From assembly GCA_023248915.1 (NCBI GenBank), contig JAHFDQ010000044.1, positions 1-18,864 of the forward strand: DNA of 18,864 bases. Direction: 5' to 3'. The position numbers and the translations under genes were made by a program. Under the pieces are notes generated by a model. The model ran no database searches and was not told the origin of the DNA. It saw nothing but the letters and a program-made list of their open reading frames with translations. The first letter of the stretch is position 1; the number at the start of each line of letters is the position of its first letter. Positions 1 to 6,645 of the stretch are shown one piece after another. Source of the DNA: Archangiaceae bacterium. GTDB lineage: Bacteria; Myxococcota; Myxococcia; Myxococcales; Myxococcaceae.

Positions 1-880
1 AGATGCGCCGCGCGAACCCGTACTCGCCGAGGCGGTGCTTCGAGTCCTTGGCCGCCACCCGCCAGGCGTAGACGCCCCTCGAAGGCGGCATGAAGCTCAT
101 GCCCGTCGCCGGGCCCTCGTACTTCAGGGCGCGCTTCTGGAAGGACACGTCCTCGGCCACTTCCAACAGGTAGCCGACGGCGCCGGGCACCGGGCGCCAC
201 GCCAGCTTCACCGGCTTGCCGTCGCCGCACTGCAAGCGGGCGTCCACGCCGGGCTCGAGGCTCTGGGGAAATTCGATGAGGTTCTCGGCCCTGCTCACGC
301 CCTTCTTCGTCACTTGCGACGACTGGCCGTGGCCGAGGGCTTCGGTCGCCCCCGCGGAGGACAAGACCGCGTCGCCATTCAACACCGACACCAGCGTGCC
401 CTGGTCGGTCTGGTGCAGCTCGTACTCGACCGGCTGGGTCTCGACCTTGCTGGCAAGGCGCGCCTGCGAGCCGTCGGTGCTTTGGATGACGAGGTCGTGC
501 TTCTGCCCTTCGGACGAGCCGGCGATTCGGCCTCGCACGCCGCCGGTCTGCACCGCCACCAGCGGAGCGGCCCGGGAGTCGGGCCCGAGGGCGGGCGCCA
601 CGTCGATGACGACGATGGCCTCTTCGTCGACTTCCATCGAGGTTCCGGCGACGAACTCGACGCGGGCCGAGGACGCCTTCCCCGTCTTCAACCAGTTTCC
701 CGAGAGCAGCACGGCCCCGATGCCGGTCTTTTCCCAGTAGGCCTGGTTGGTGCGCCGGACCTGGGTGTCGCCCGAGGTGTCCGCGCAGGTGGCCACCACC
801 TCGGGCAGGTGGGGCAGGCTGAGCGGCGGCGCTCCGCATCCGGTGGCGGCGGCGAGCACGAGCAGAAGACGAGCGCGCAT
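1..880 (-). CDS. FecR-domain lipoprotein, 3' end outside window
   Basis: This minus-strand frame is open from an ATG at 880 to the window edge, so 293 codons are visible and the C-terminus is missing. The N-terminus is MRARLLLVLAAATGC, a short signal with a lipobox-like ATGC, so lipidation at Cys15 is likely. Residues about 50-200 look like a FecR domain: a beta-rich stretch with GAVLLSGNW, repeated Val/Ile strands, then LVSVLNGDAVLSS and LGHGQSSQVTKKG, the usual 'gene product of a DNA-free FecR fold' pattern seen in stand-alone myxobacterial FecR proteins. From about 225 a fibronectin/Ig-like segment follows (KLAWRPVPGAVGYLLEVAED ... GVYAWRVAAKD), which commonly accompanies FecR in this phylum. 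No good Shine-Dalgarno sequence precedes the ATG. It starts 45 bases after the upstream Ig-like lipoprotein gene and is probably in the same operon. Being a lipoprotein, it is unlikely to be a classical anti-sigma FecR regulator; an envelope structural or binding role is inferred. Confidence 0.8.
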   Translation of the reverse strand, partial: MRARLLLVLAAATGCGAPPLSLPHLPEVVATCADTSGDTQVRRTNQAYWEKTGIGAVLLSGNWLKTGKASSARVEFVAGTSMEVDEEAIVVIDVAPALGPDSRAAPLVAVQTGGVRGRIAGSSEGQKHDLVIQSTDGSQARLASKVETQPVEYELHQTDQGTLVSVLNGDAVLSSAGATEALGHGQSSQVTKKGVSRAENLIEFPQSLEPGVDARLQCGDGKPVKLAWRPVPGAVGYLLEVAEDVSFQKRALKYEGPATGMSFMPPSRGVYAWRVAAKDSKHRLGEYGFARRI

Positions 881-925
881 CGGGAAGAAGTCTACGTCCG
901 GCTTCGAGACCTGCCAAAGGATGGG

Positions 926-2296
926 TCAGGGCGAGACGTTCTCGGTCTGGGTCGCCGCCGTGAGGGCGGAAGGAGCGGCGGCGGTCGCGGTGACGACGAC
1001 GTCTGCCGCCACGTTCCCCCTCATCCACGCCTGGGCCCTCGGGGTGGCAGCGTCGAGGACGAGGGCGGCTGTCGCGTTGAGGCAGGCGTCGTCAGAGAAG
1101 AAGGCGAAGCCCGCCGGGGGCGCCGCGGTCAGAGCGACCGGGGTGGCGGCGGCGGGGCCGCTCGGGTTGCCGAACGAATCGCGCGCCTCGACCGCGAGGA
1201 CGGACGAGCAGGCCCCGAGCGCCAGGGCCTGCGCCGGCGTCGCGAAGTCGAGCCGGGTGGGGGCGAGGGCGGCGACCGTCGCGGCCAGGGTGACCGAGGG
1301 CAGGGTGGCGGCGGCCGCCCGCACCTCGACCGGCCCGGCGACGGTGCCGAGGAAATGGAAGTCTGCCCGCGGCGACCCGGCCGAGACCGTCACCGCCGTG
1401 ACCGCGGCGGTGCACGCGGCGTCGGAGAAGAAGCTCAGCCGTCCGGCCGGCACCGACGAGAGCGCGACGTCCACCGGCGCGGGCAGGTCGGCGGAGAGCC
1501 CGAAACGGTCGCGGGCCTCGAGGCCGGTCAGCGCCGAGCACTGACCCGCCTGAAGCTGCTGGCCCGCCGAGGTGAAGGCGAGCTCGACGGCGAAGCCCGG
1601 TCGCACCTCGAAGTCGTTCGAGACGCCGCCGTGGCCGAAGGGGCCGACCACGGTGAGGGCGTCGGCCGCGGACAACGCGGTGACGGTCACCTCGGCGCGC
1701 AGCTTGCCCGAGACGAACGGGCCCAGCGTGGTGGGCGTGACGGTGCCGGTGCGGTCCGTCACGGTGACCGAACCGTTGAAGCCGTCGACGACGTGGCTCT
1801 CGACGTCCTGGGCGGTAATCGTGACGAGGAACGGCACCATCGCGCGTTGGGTGGGCAGGTTCGACACGGCGAAGGCAGCGACGTTTTCAGCCGAGGTCAG
1901 CACCCGGAAGGCGTCGACGAGCAACCCTTCTTGGCCGGACGGGTCGACCACCCGGAGGTCGTACTGCCCGCGTTCGAGGCCGGCAGGAACGTGGGCGAGG
2001 AGCGACCGCGACTCGGACAGGCGCACGTTCTCGAACGCCACCTCGGACAGGGCCGGGTCCTGGGGGCGAAGCGTCACCGTGAACGCCGGGTCGAGGACGC
2101 TGTTGCGTGAGTGGGCGAAGTCGGTGCGGATGCGCGGTACGAAGTGGTCGCCCGAGATTTCGACGTCCATCCCCGTCACGGTGCCCTGGGCGGGAACGAT
2201 GGAGGTCGGCCTGGGCGCGGGCGGACTTCCTGAATCGCAGGCCGGCAGCAGCGCCGAGGCGAGCACTGCCAGCACCGTGGCCCGGCCGGCGTGCAC
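926..2296 (-). CDS. Lipoprotein with TIG-like domain and two paired-Cys Ig-like repeats
   Basis: This is a 456-residue secreted lipoprotein with signal peptide and lipobox LPAC (Cys20), followed by a Pro/Ser-rich stretch. Residues about 30-135 resemble an IPT/TIG domain (TSIVPAQGTVTGMDVEISGD, then VPAGLERGQYDLRVVDPSG). A second beta-rich segment spans about 140-232. Two homologous units of about 110 residues then follow, each with a GxC near the start, an EARDxFG strand, and an FFSDxxC strand: Cys253/Cys295 in the first and Cys363/Cys405 in the second. The GTG start at 2296 directly follows the TAG of the barrel gene. A GGAG eight bases upstream of it supports this start. There are no catalytic motifs, so an adhesive or scaffold role in the outer envelope is inferred. 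Tight packing with the barrel protein suggests translational coupling and possibly physical partnership. Confidence is high for the gene and lipidation, moderate for the domain names. Confidence 0.85.
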   Translation of the reverse strand: MHAGRATVLAVLASALLPACDSGSPPAPRPTSIVPAQGTVTGMDVEISGDHFVPRIRTDFAHSRNSVLDPAFTVTLRPQDPALSEVAFENVRLSESRSLLAHVPAGLERGQYDLRVVDPSGQEGLLVDAFRVLTSAENVAAFAVSNLPTQRAMVPFLVTITAQDVESHVVDGFNGSVTVTDRTGTVTPTTLGPFVSGKLRAEVTVTALSAADALTVVGPFGHGGVSNDFEVRPGFAVELAFTSAGQQLQAGQCSALTGLEARDRFGLSADLPAPVDVALSSVPAGRLSFFSDAACTAAVTAVTVSAGSPRADFHFLGTVAGPVEVRAAAATLPSVTLAATVAALAPTRLDFATPAQALALGACSSVLAVEARDSFGNPSGPAAATPVALTAAPPAGFAFFSDDACLNATAALVLDAATPRAQAWMRGNVAADVVVTATAAAPSALTAATQTENVSP

Positions 2297-4246
2297 CTAG
2301 AGCACTCCGAACCGGTACCCGAGCTCGACCGCCACGCCCCCGGCTTCCAGGTGGTAGGAGGCGCCGTCGACCGCGGCCACCGAGTAGGAGACGTCGGCGA
2401 ACACCTGGCCCGGCCCCGCGGCGAACGTGCCCTGCAGGAAGCCGAGCCCGCCAAAGCCCCACCGGGTCGCGGTGTCCTGGGTGAGCGAGGTGTTGAACCG
2501 CGCGTAGGTCGCCACTCCGCCCACCCCCACCAGCACGCCGAGCCGCCGGCCCGCGTAGAGCTCATAGGCGAGCCGCAGCGTCGCGGGGAAGAAGGTCGCG
2601 GTCGACAGGCTCTGCAACTCGCCGCTGGCGTCGGTCACCGTCTGCGAGGCCGACCCGAACATGACCGAGGCGTCGAAGAGGACGGTCGAGCCGCCGGGGT
2701 GAACCGGCACCGCCACGTCGAGGCCGTACCGCAGCCCCTTCAAGTCTCCGAGGCTGTGGGTGAAGCCCGCTCGGACGCCGGCCAGCAGCCGGTGCGGGTC
2801 GGCGCGAAGCGGCAGGTCCACCCGCGTCTCGAAGGCGCCCGTCGAGTCGACGACCCGGGCGAACGCGGGCCCGGGCGGCAGCGCGGCGGGGGCGGTGTAC
2901 GTCGACCTGTACTGGCCGTCACCGGACGGCTCGAGCGGGCCCAGCACGCCGTCGCTCGCGACGAGGATGAGGTGGGCGTCGTCGAGCGGCAGCCCGGCGG
3001 CGTCGCGCACGTCCAGCCACAGCGTCGCCGGGGCCGTGACGCCCACCGGCACCGGGTCGGGCACCAGCCGGGCGTTCAGCGCCTTGGGCACGGCCACGGC
3101 CTGAACCTGGTAGTTGGTGCCGCCGGTGATGGCCGGCCCCGAGGCGGTCGCCACCTTCGCCGCGAACTGGACCAGGCCTCCAGCCGGGTAGGCCGAAGGC
3201 GAGGTGTACCGGCCCTCGTACAGGCCGTTGCCCTTGTACCGGAACGGGGGCAGCGCCACGCCGTCGGCGGTGACTTCGAGCTTCTGGTCGGCCAGCCCCA
3301 GGCCGGCGGCGTCGAACACCAGCGCGTAGACGGGCGCGGTCGTCTTGCCGTCGCACGGCAGCGCCTTCTCCGGCGGCCGCACCACCACCTTGTCCGCCGG
3401 CGGCAGGCCGAGCGCCAACTGCATCGCGGCGTGCGCCGCCAAGTCGTTCTTCACCGTCACGTCGAAGCGCACTTCCTTCTGGGAAGAGGCCCCCGGCGGC
3501 AGGTAGCGGTAGACGTAGCGCCCCCGCTGGGCGCTCTCGAGCGTGGCCGACCCGAGCGACGCGTCGAGGCTCAGCTTGTCGGCCGACACGTGCGCGCCGT
3601 CCAAGTCGTAGAACACCACCAGCCGCGCCGTCTCGGCGCCGTTGGCCCGAATCGCGTGCGGCACCAGGGCGGCCGTCAGCCGGTTGTAGGGTGGCACCTC
3701 GACCGGGATGACCTTCTGGTTCTCCAGCCCGTTCCGTTCCTTCACCAGGAGCGTCGCCTCGTGCACGCCCGGCGGCACCTCGACCGCCAGGGTGCCGTGC
3801 CCCTTCGAGTCGAGGGACACTGGGCCGAACGTCGCCGTGCCCACCTTGATGCGCGCCTCGGCCCCGGGCGCCGCGGTGACGGGAATGCGGGTGGTGCCGT
3901 ACAGCGGAATTCGCAAGAACTCGATGGGGGCGTCGACGCCGGTCTCGCGCCAGACGGCGACCAGCGCGAGCTGCGGGAAGCGCGTCGTGGGGGCCACGTA
4001 CACCGACCGGTACTTGCCCGGCCCCAGCCGAGTCACCTGGCCGAAGCTGCCGACGTTCACCGACAGGCGCAGGGGCCGGTCCTCGGTGCCGGGCGCTTCG
4101 TCGACCGTGAGCGTGACCCGGGCCGATTCGACGCGGCCGAGCACCACCGTTTCGGGTTCGACTACGATCGAGGCCCCGAGCGCGGGAACCGCGAAGAGCA
4201 GCGTCACGGAGAGGGTCAGGGCCACCGCGCGGCCGGCGTCCTTCAC
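2297..4246 (-). CDS. Secreted multi-Ig protein with C-terminal outer-membrane-barrel-like domain
   Basis: I place the start at the GTG at 4246, which overlaps the kinase stop (GTGA) and has AGAAGGA just upstream; this gives 649 residues. The frame stays open further upstream, but there it only shadows the kinase. The N-terminus (VKDAGRAVALTLSVTLLFAVPALGA) is a signal peptide. Several Ig-like beta domains follow up to about residue 480, with recurring GKYRSVYVAP, GRYVYRYLPP, GLYEGRYTSP and GQYRSTYTAP strands about 100-150 residues apart, a pattern of bacterial Ig/invasin-like repeats. The last about 165 residues change to alternating short beta strands with Gly/aromatic ends (LLAGVRAGFTHSLG, LRLAYELYAGRRLGVLVGVG, GGVAVELGYRFGVL), as in outer-membrane beta-barrels. 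The expected location is the outer membrane with Ig domains in the periplasm or outside. No enzymatic motif is visible. Coupling to the kinase gene suggests a role in envelope sensing or surface display, which is inference. Confidence 0.82.
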   Translation of the reverse strand: MKDAGRAVALTLSVTLLFAVPALGASIVVEPETVVLGRVESARVTLTVDEAPGTEDRPLRLSVNVGSFGQVTRLGPGKYRSVYVAPTTRFPQLALVAVWRETGVDAPIEFLRIPLYGTTRIPVTAAPGAEARIKVGTATFGPVSLDSKGHGTLAVEVPPGVHEATLLVKERNGLENQKVIPVEVPPYNRLTAALVPHAIRANGAETARLVVFYDLDGAHVSADKLSLDASLGSATLESAQRGRYVYRYLPPGASSQKEVRFDVTVKNDLAAHAAMQLALGLPPADKVVVRPPEKALPCDGKTTAPVYALVFDAAGLGLADQKLEVTADGVALPPFRYKGNGLYEGRYTSPSAYPAGGLVQFAAKVATASGPAITGGTNYQVQAVAVPKALNARLVPDPVPVGVTAPATLWLDVRDAAGLPLDDAHLILVASDGVLGPLEPSGDGQYRSTYTAPAALPPGPAFARVVDSTGAFETRVDLPLRADPHRLLAGVRAGFTHSLGDLKGLRYGLDVAVPVHPGGSTVLFDASVMFGSASQTVTDASGELQSLSTATFFPATLRLAYELYAGRRLGVLVGVGGVATYARFNTSLTQDTATRWGFGGLGFLQGTFAAGPGQVFADVSYSVAAVDGASYHLEAGGVAVELGYRFGVL

Positions 4247-6480
4247 TGGGTCCTTCTCATTCGGCGAGCCGACTTGGTCCTGACCGCGTCCTCGGCCCGC
4301 TTGAGCTTCTCGGTCGCGCTCGAGCGCGCGGGTTCGGCCAGGAGGGCCGCCTGGAAGTGCACCGCCGCCTCGGCCTCGTCGCCGCGCCTGAGCGCCGCGT
4401 CGCCCAGGTCTTCCAGGCGGCTGGCAATCAAGTTGAGCCGAACCACCGCGCGTGCGTCGCGCGGCTTGACCGCCCTGGCCGCCGCCAGGTGGTCGACCGC
4501 GGTGTCGCCGCCCGAACCGGCCCACAGGCCGACCGCGGTGCGTTCGTCCGCGAGCGCGACTTCCCGAGCGTAGGAAGCCTCGGTCCGCCACGACACCAGC
4601 CCCCACCCGGTAAAGCCGAGGAAGACGAGCGCGACGCCCGCCGCCACGCCCGCCAAGAGCCGGGGGTACCGGGCCAGGCGCGTCCCCAGCGGAGAGGTGA
4701 GCACCCGGCGCTTCGCCAAACGAAGGGTGCGCGAGAAGACGTTGGTGCCCCTGCCCCGGGGAGCGCGCTGGCGGGCCTGGGCGAGCAGCCTCTGCCGCTC
4801 GGTGTCTTCGCTCGCGAACTCCGTGCCGAACATGCGCTGGATTTCGGTCGGCAAGTCGACCGGCGGAAGCTGGGCGAGCGCTTCCTCCAGCATCTGGCGC
4901 AGCTCGCGCGCGCTGGAAAGCCGCCGGGACGGTTCAAGCTCGGTGGCCGACAGGATGGCCCGGTCGAGCACCGCCGGCACGAGCGCGTTCGCCGCGGAGG
5001 GCGGCGGCAAGGCGCGCCGGGCGGGGGAGGGCGCCCCGTTGGCCGCGGTGGTGGCGTCACTCGACTGCTCGAAGGTGAGCATCTGGTGCAGGACCACGCC
5101 GAGGGCGAAGACGTCCCAATTGGGAATTGGCGTACCCCCGACGGCCTGCTCGGGCGCCATGTACACGGCCTTGCCCACGATGAGCTCGCGGGACGCCTCG
5201 TCGGTGGTCGCGGCCGCGACGCCCAGGTCGAGCAGCTTCACCTCGCCGGAAGACGCGACCAGGATGTTGGTGGGGGTGACGTCCCGGTGGACGAGCTCCA
5301 AGGGCTTGCCGTCGAGGTCGTGTTTTCCGTGCAGGTACTCGAGCGCCTTGCAGACCTCGATGCCGACCGCCACCGCGAGGCTGGTGTGCGGGCGCTTGTC
5401 GTTGTCGAGCAGCCACACCAGGACGTCCGCGAGCGAACGGCCGTGCACGTACTCCATCGCCAGGTACGGCCGGCCGCGGGCCTCGCCGAAGTCGAACGTC
5501 TGGACGATGTTCGGGTGCTGCAAGGTGACGCTGATGCGCGCCTCGTTGAGGAAGAGAAGGCCCAGCGGTGTGTCCGGGCCGAACTGCGGGCGCACCGTCT
5601 TCAGGGCGACCAGCTTCTCGATGCCTTCGCCCAGGGTGGCGCGCGCCAGGTACACCTCGGCCATGCCGCCTCCGCCCAGCGGGCGAAGCAACTGGTAGTT
5701 GCCCAGCACGTCGAAGGGCTCGAGGCCGGTGTCCTCGCTCGAGGTCGGCTTGCTCGATTCCTTGATTTCGTGGGTCGCAACCCGGGCGACCGTTTCGTTG
5801 AAGTGCGCGGTGACGTCGTCGGGAGCCGCGACCGGCACGGGCGGAGCCGCCCCCTCGGGCAGCTCGGTGGGCAGCGGGGGCGTTTCGTCCGACGGTTCAG
5901 CGGGGGTGGGGGGACTCTCGGGAGAAGGTCCCCCAGTGGCGAGCGCGGCCTGGGCAGGCTTCTCCTGTAGCACCGCGTCGGCCGCCTTGTTCCAGACGAC
6001 GGTCGCCTCTTCCTCGTCCAACTCCGGCGCGAGGCCGGCGGGTTCGGCCGGCTTTGGAGGTTCCTCGTGCCTGGCCGCGCGCGGCAGAGGCGGCGGAGGC
6101 CTTCGGGCCGGCCCTGGCGCGGCGCCGGGAGCAGGGCCGGCGGCGGGGCCTGAAGTTGGAACGGGCGCCGCGGCCGGAGCGGCCGCCGACGTGTCGAACG
6201 GAAACTGCACGCTGGTTGGGTCGAGTCGCACGAACTTCAGCAACATGCCCGGAGGCTTGCCGGGGCTGGCGTGCCGGGCCACCGTGGCTTCACCGCTCAC
6301 GGCGCTGCCGTCGCGCAGCTTGAGCTGAACCAGCATGCGCGTGCCGATGTCGGAGGGCGCGGAGGAGGGCACGAAGACGCCCTTGGTGCCGATGACCCGG
6401 GCGAGCTTCGCCATGAACTCCGCGGGGTCCGCGCAGGGAAGGTCGGCGCGCACCATCTTTTGCGATTCTCCGACGCTCAC
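4243..6480 (-). CDS. PilZ-like Ser/Thr protein kinase with one membrane span
   Basis: This is a receptor-like Hanks-type kinase of 745 residues. Residues about 9-95 resemble the PilZ-like domain found in myxobacterial proteins (GVFVPSSAPSDIGT, GEATVARHASPGKPPGMLLK). A Pro/Ala-rich linker runs to about 250. The kinase domain spans about 261-535: Gly-loop LGGGGMAEV (268-276), VALK with Lys294, helix-C Glu313, HRD (398-400) with Asn405, DLG (418-420) in place of DFG, APE (442-444) and WDVFALG. In the catalytic loop HRDVTPTN, the usual Lys two residues after Asp is Thr. A basic juxtamembrane stretch precedes a membrane span at about 608-631, and the C-terminus is Ala-rich with TPR-like helices, expected in the periplasm. 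Expected reaction: ATP-dependent phosphorylation of Ser/Thr in unknown targets. The annotated start is a GTG at 6480 with GGGGG nearby; an ATG at 6456, preceded by GGAG, is an equally good start. It is the first gene of the four-gene block. Confidence 0.9.
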   Translation of the reverse strand: MSVGESQKMVRADLPCADPAEFMAKLARVIGTKGVFVPSSAPSDIGTRMLVQLKLRDGSAVSGEATVARHASPGKPPGMLLKFVRLDPTSVQFPFDTSAAAPAAAPVPTSGPAAGPAPGAAPGPARRPPPPLPRAARHEEPPKPAEPAGLAPELDEEEATVVWNKAADAVLQEKPAQAALATGGPSPESPPTPAEPSDETPPLPTELPEGAAPPVPVAAPDDVTAHFNETVARVATHEIKESSKPTSSEDTGLEPFDVLGNYQLLRPLGGGGMAEVYLARATLGEGIEKLVALKTVRPQFGPDTPLGLLFLNEARISVTLQHPNIVQTFDFGEARGRPYLAMEYVHGRSLADVLVWLLDNDKRPHTSLAVAVGIEVCKALEYLHGKHDLDGKPLELVHRDVTPTNILVASSGEVKLLDLGVAAATTDEASRELIVGKAVYMAPEQAVGGTPIPNWDVFALGVVLHQMLTFEQSSDATTAANGAPSPARRALPPPSAANALVPAVLDRAILSATELEPSRRLSSARELRQMLEEALAQLPPVDLPTEIQRMFGTEFASEDTERQRLLAQARQRAPRGRGTNVFSRTLRLAKRRVLTSPLGTRLARYPRLLAGVAAGVALVFLGFTGWGLVSWRTEASYAREVALADERTAVGLWAGSGGDTAVDHLAAARAVKPRDARAVVRLNLIASRLEDLGDAALRRGDEAEAAVHFQAALLAEPARSSATEKLKRAEDAVRTKSARRMRRTQ

Positions 6481-6645
6481 CAGGCCCCCGTGAAATCAGC
6501 CTTCGCCGAGCCACCAACGGCCGATCGGCTGCCCGCTCTCACTGTCCCGATTCACGATCACCGCGCCTCGCGAGTCAAGATAGCGGACCGGGTTAGAAAC
6601 GTGGTTTCTTGACAACCAAGCATGCCCGTGGGCGCCAAGCCGGTG
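6481..6645. other. Intergenic spacer, possible kinase-operon promoter
   Basis: These 165 bases separate the metallopeptidase stop from the kinase start; both genes are on the minus strand. The spacer is less GC-rich than its surroundings around 6570-6615 and is the only place a separate promoter for the kinase operon could sit. On the minus strand a TTGACT (6578-6573) lies 17 bases before GTGAAT (6555-6550), a weak sigma-70-like pair. The inverted repeat at 6595-6609 lies just upstream of it. A self-complementary GCCGATCGGC sits at 6520-6529. No convincing terminator for the upstream gene was seen. Confidence 0.3.
6595..6609. promoter_or_regulatory. Perfect inverted repeat, possible operator
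   Basis: AGAAAC-GTG-GTTTCT is a perfect six-base inverted repeat with a three-base centre. It is AT-rich in a very GC-rich setting and lies about 120 bases upstream of the kinase start, just upstream of a weak TTGACT/GTGAAT promoter-like pair. That position suits a dimeric regulator. No regulator family can be named from this sequence. Confidence 0.3.

Noticed and set aside
1..880. FecR protein as a TonB/sigma-factor signalling regulator
   Set aside because: It carries a lipoprotein signal and no N-terminal anti-sigma region, and no ECF sigma factor or TonB receptor gene is nearby.
35..2110. Long plus-strand open frame (691 codons) across the FecR and Ig-lipoprotein genes
   Set aside because: It is Arg/Gly/His-rich with no domain logic and lies opposite two genes with lipoboxes and conserved repeats; long antisense frames are expected at this GC content.
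4247..4606. Upstream extension of the barrel gene by 120 codons
   Set aside because: The extension is a frame-shifted reading of the kinase C-terminus and would bury a clear signal peptide beginning at the GTG at 4246.
6520..6529. GCCGATCGGC palindrome as an operator
   Set aside because: Short GC-rich palindromes of this kind are common by chance here; there is no second copy or promoter context beyond being in the spacer.
6609..6614. Plus-strand TTGACA as a -35 box
   Set aside because: No plus-strand gene follows and no -10 box is found at suitable spacing.
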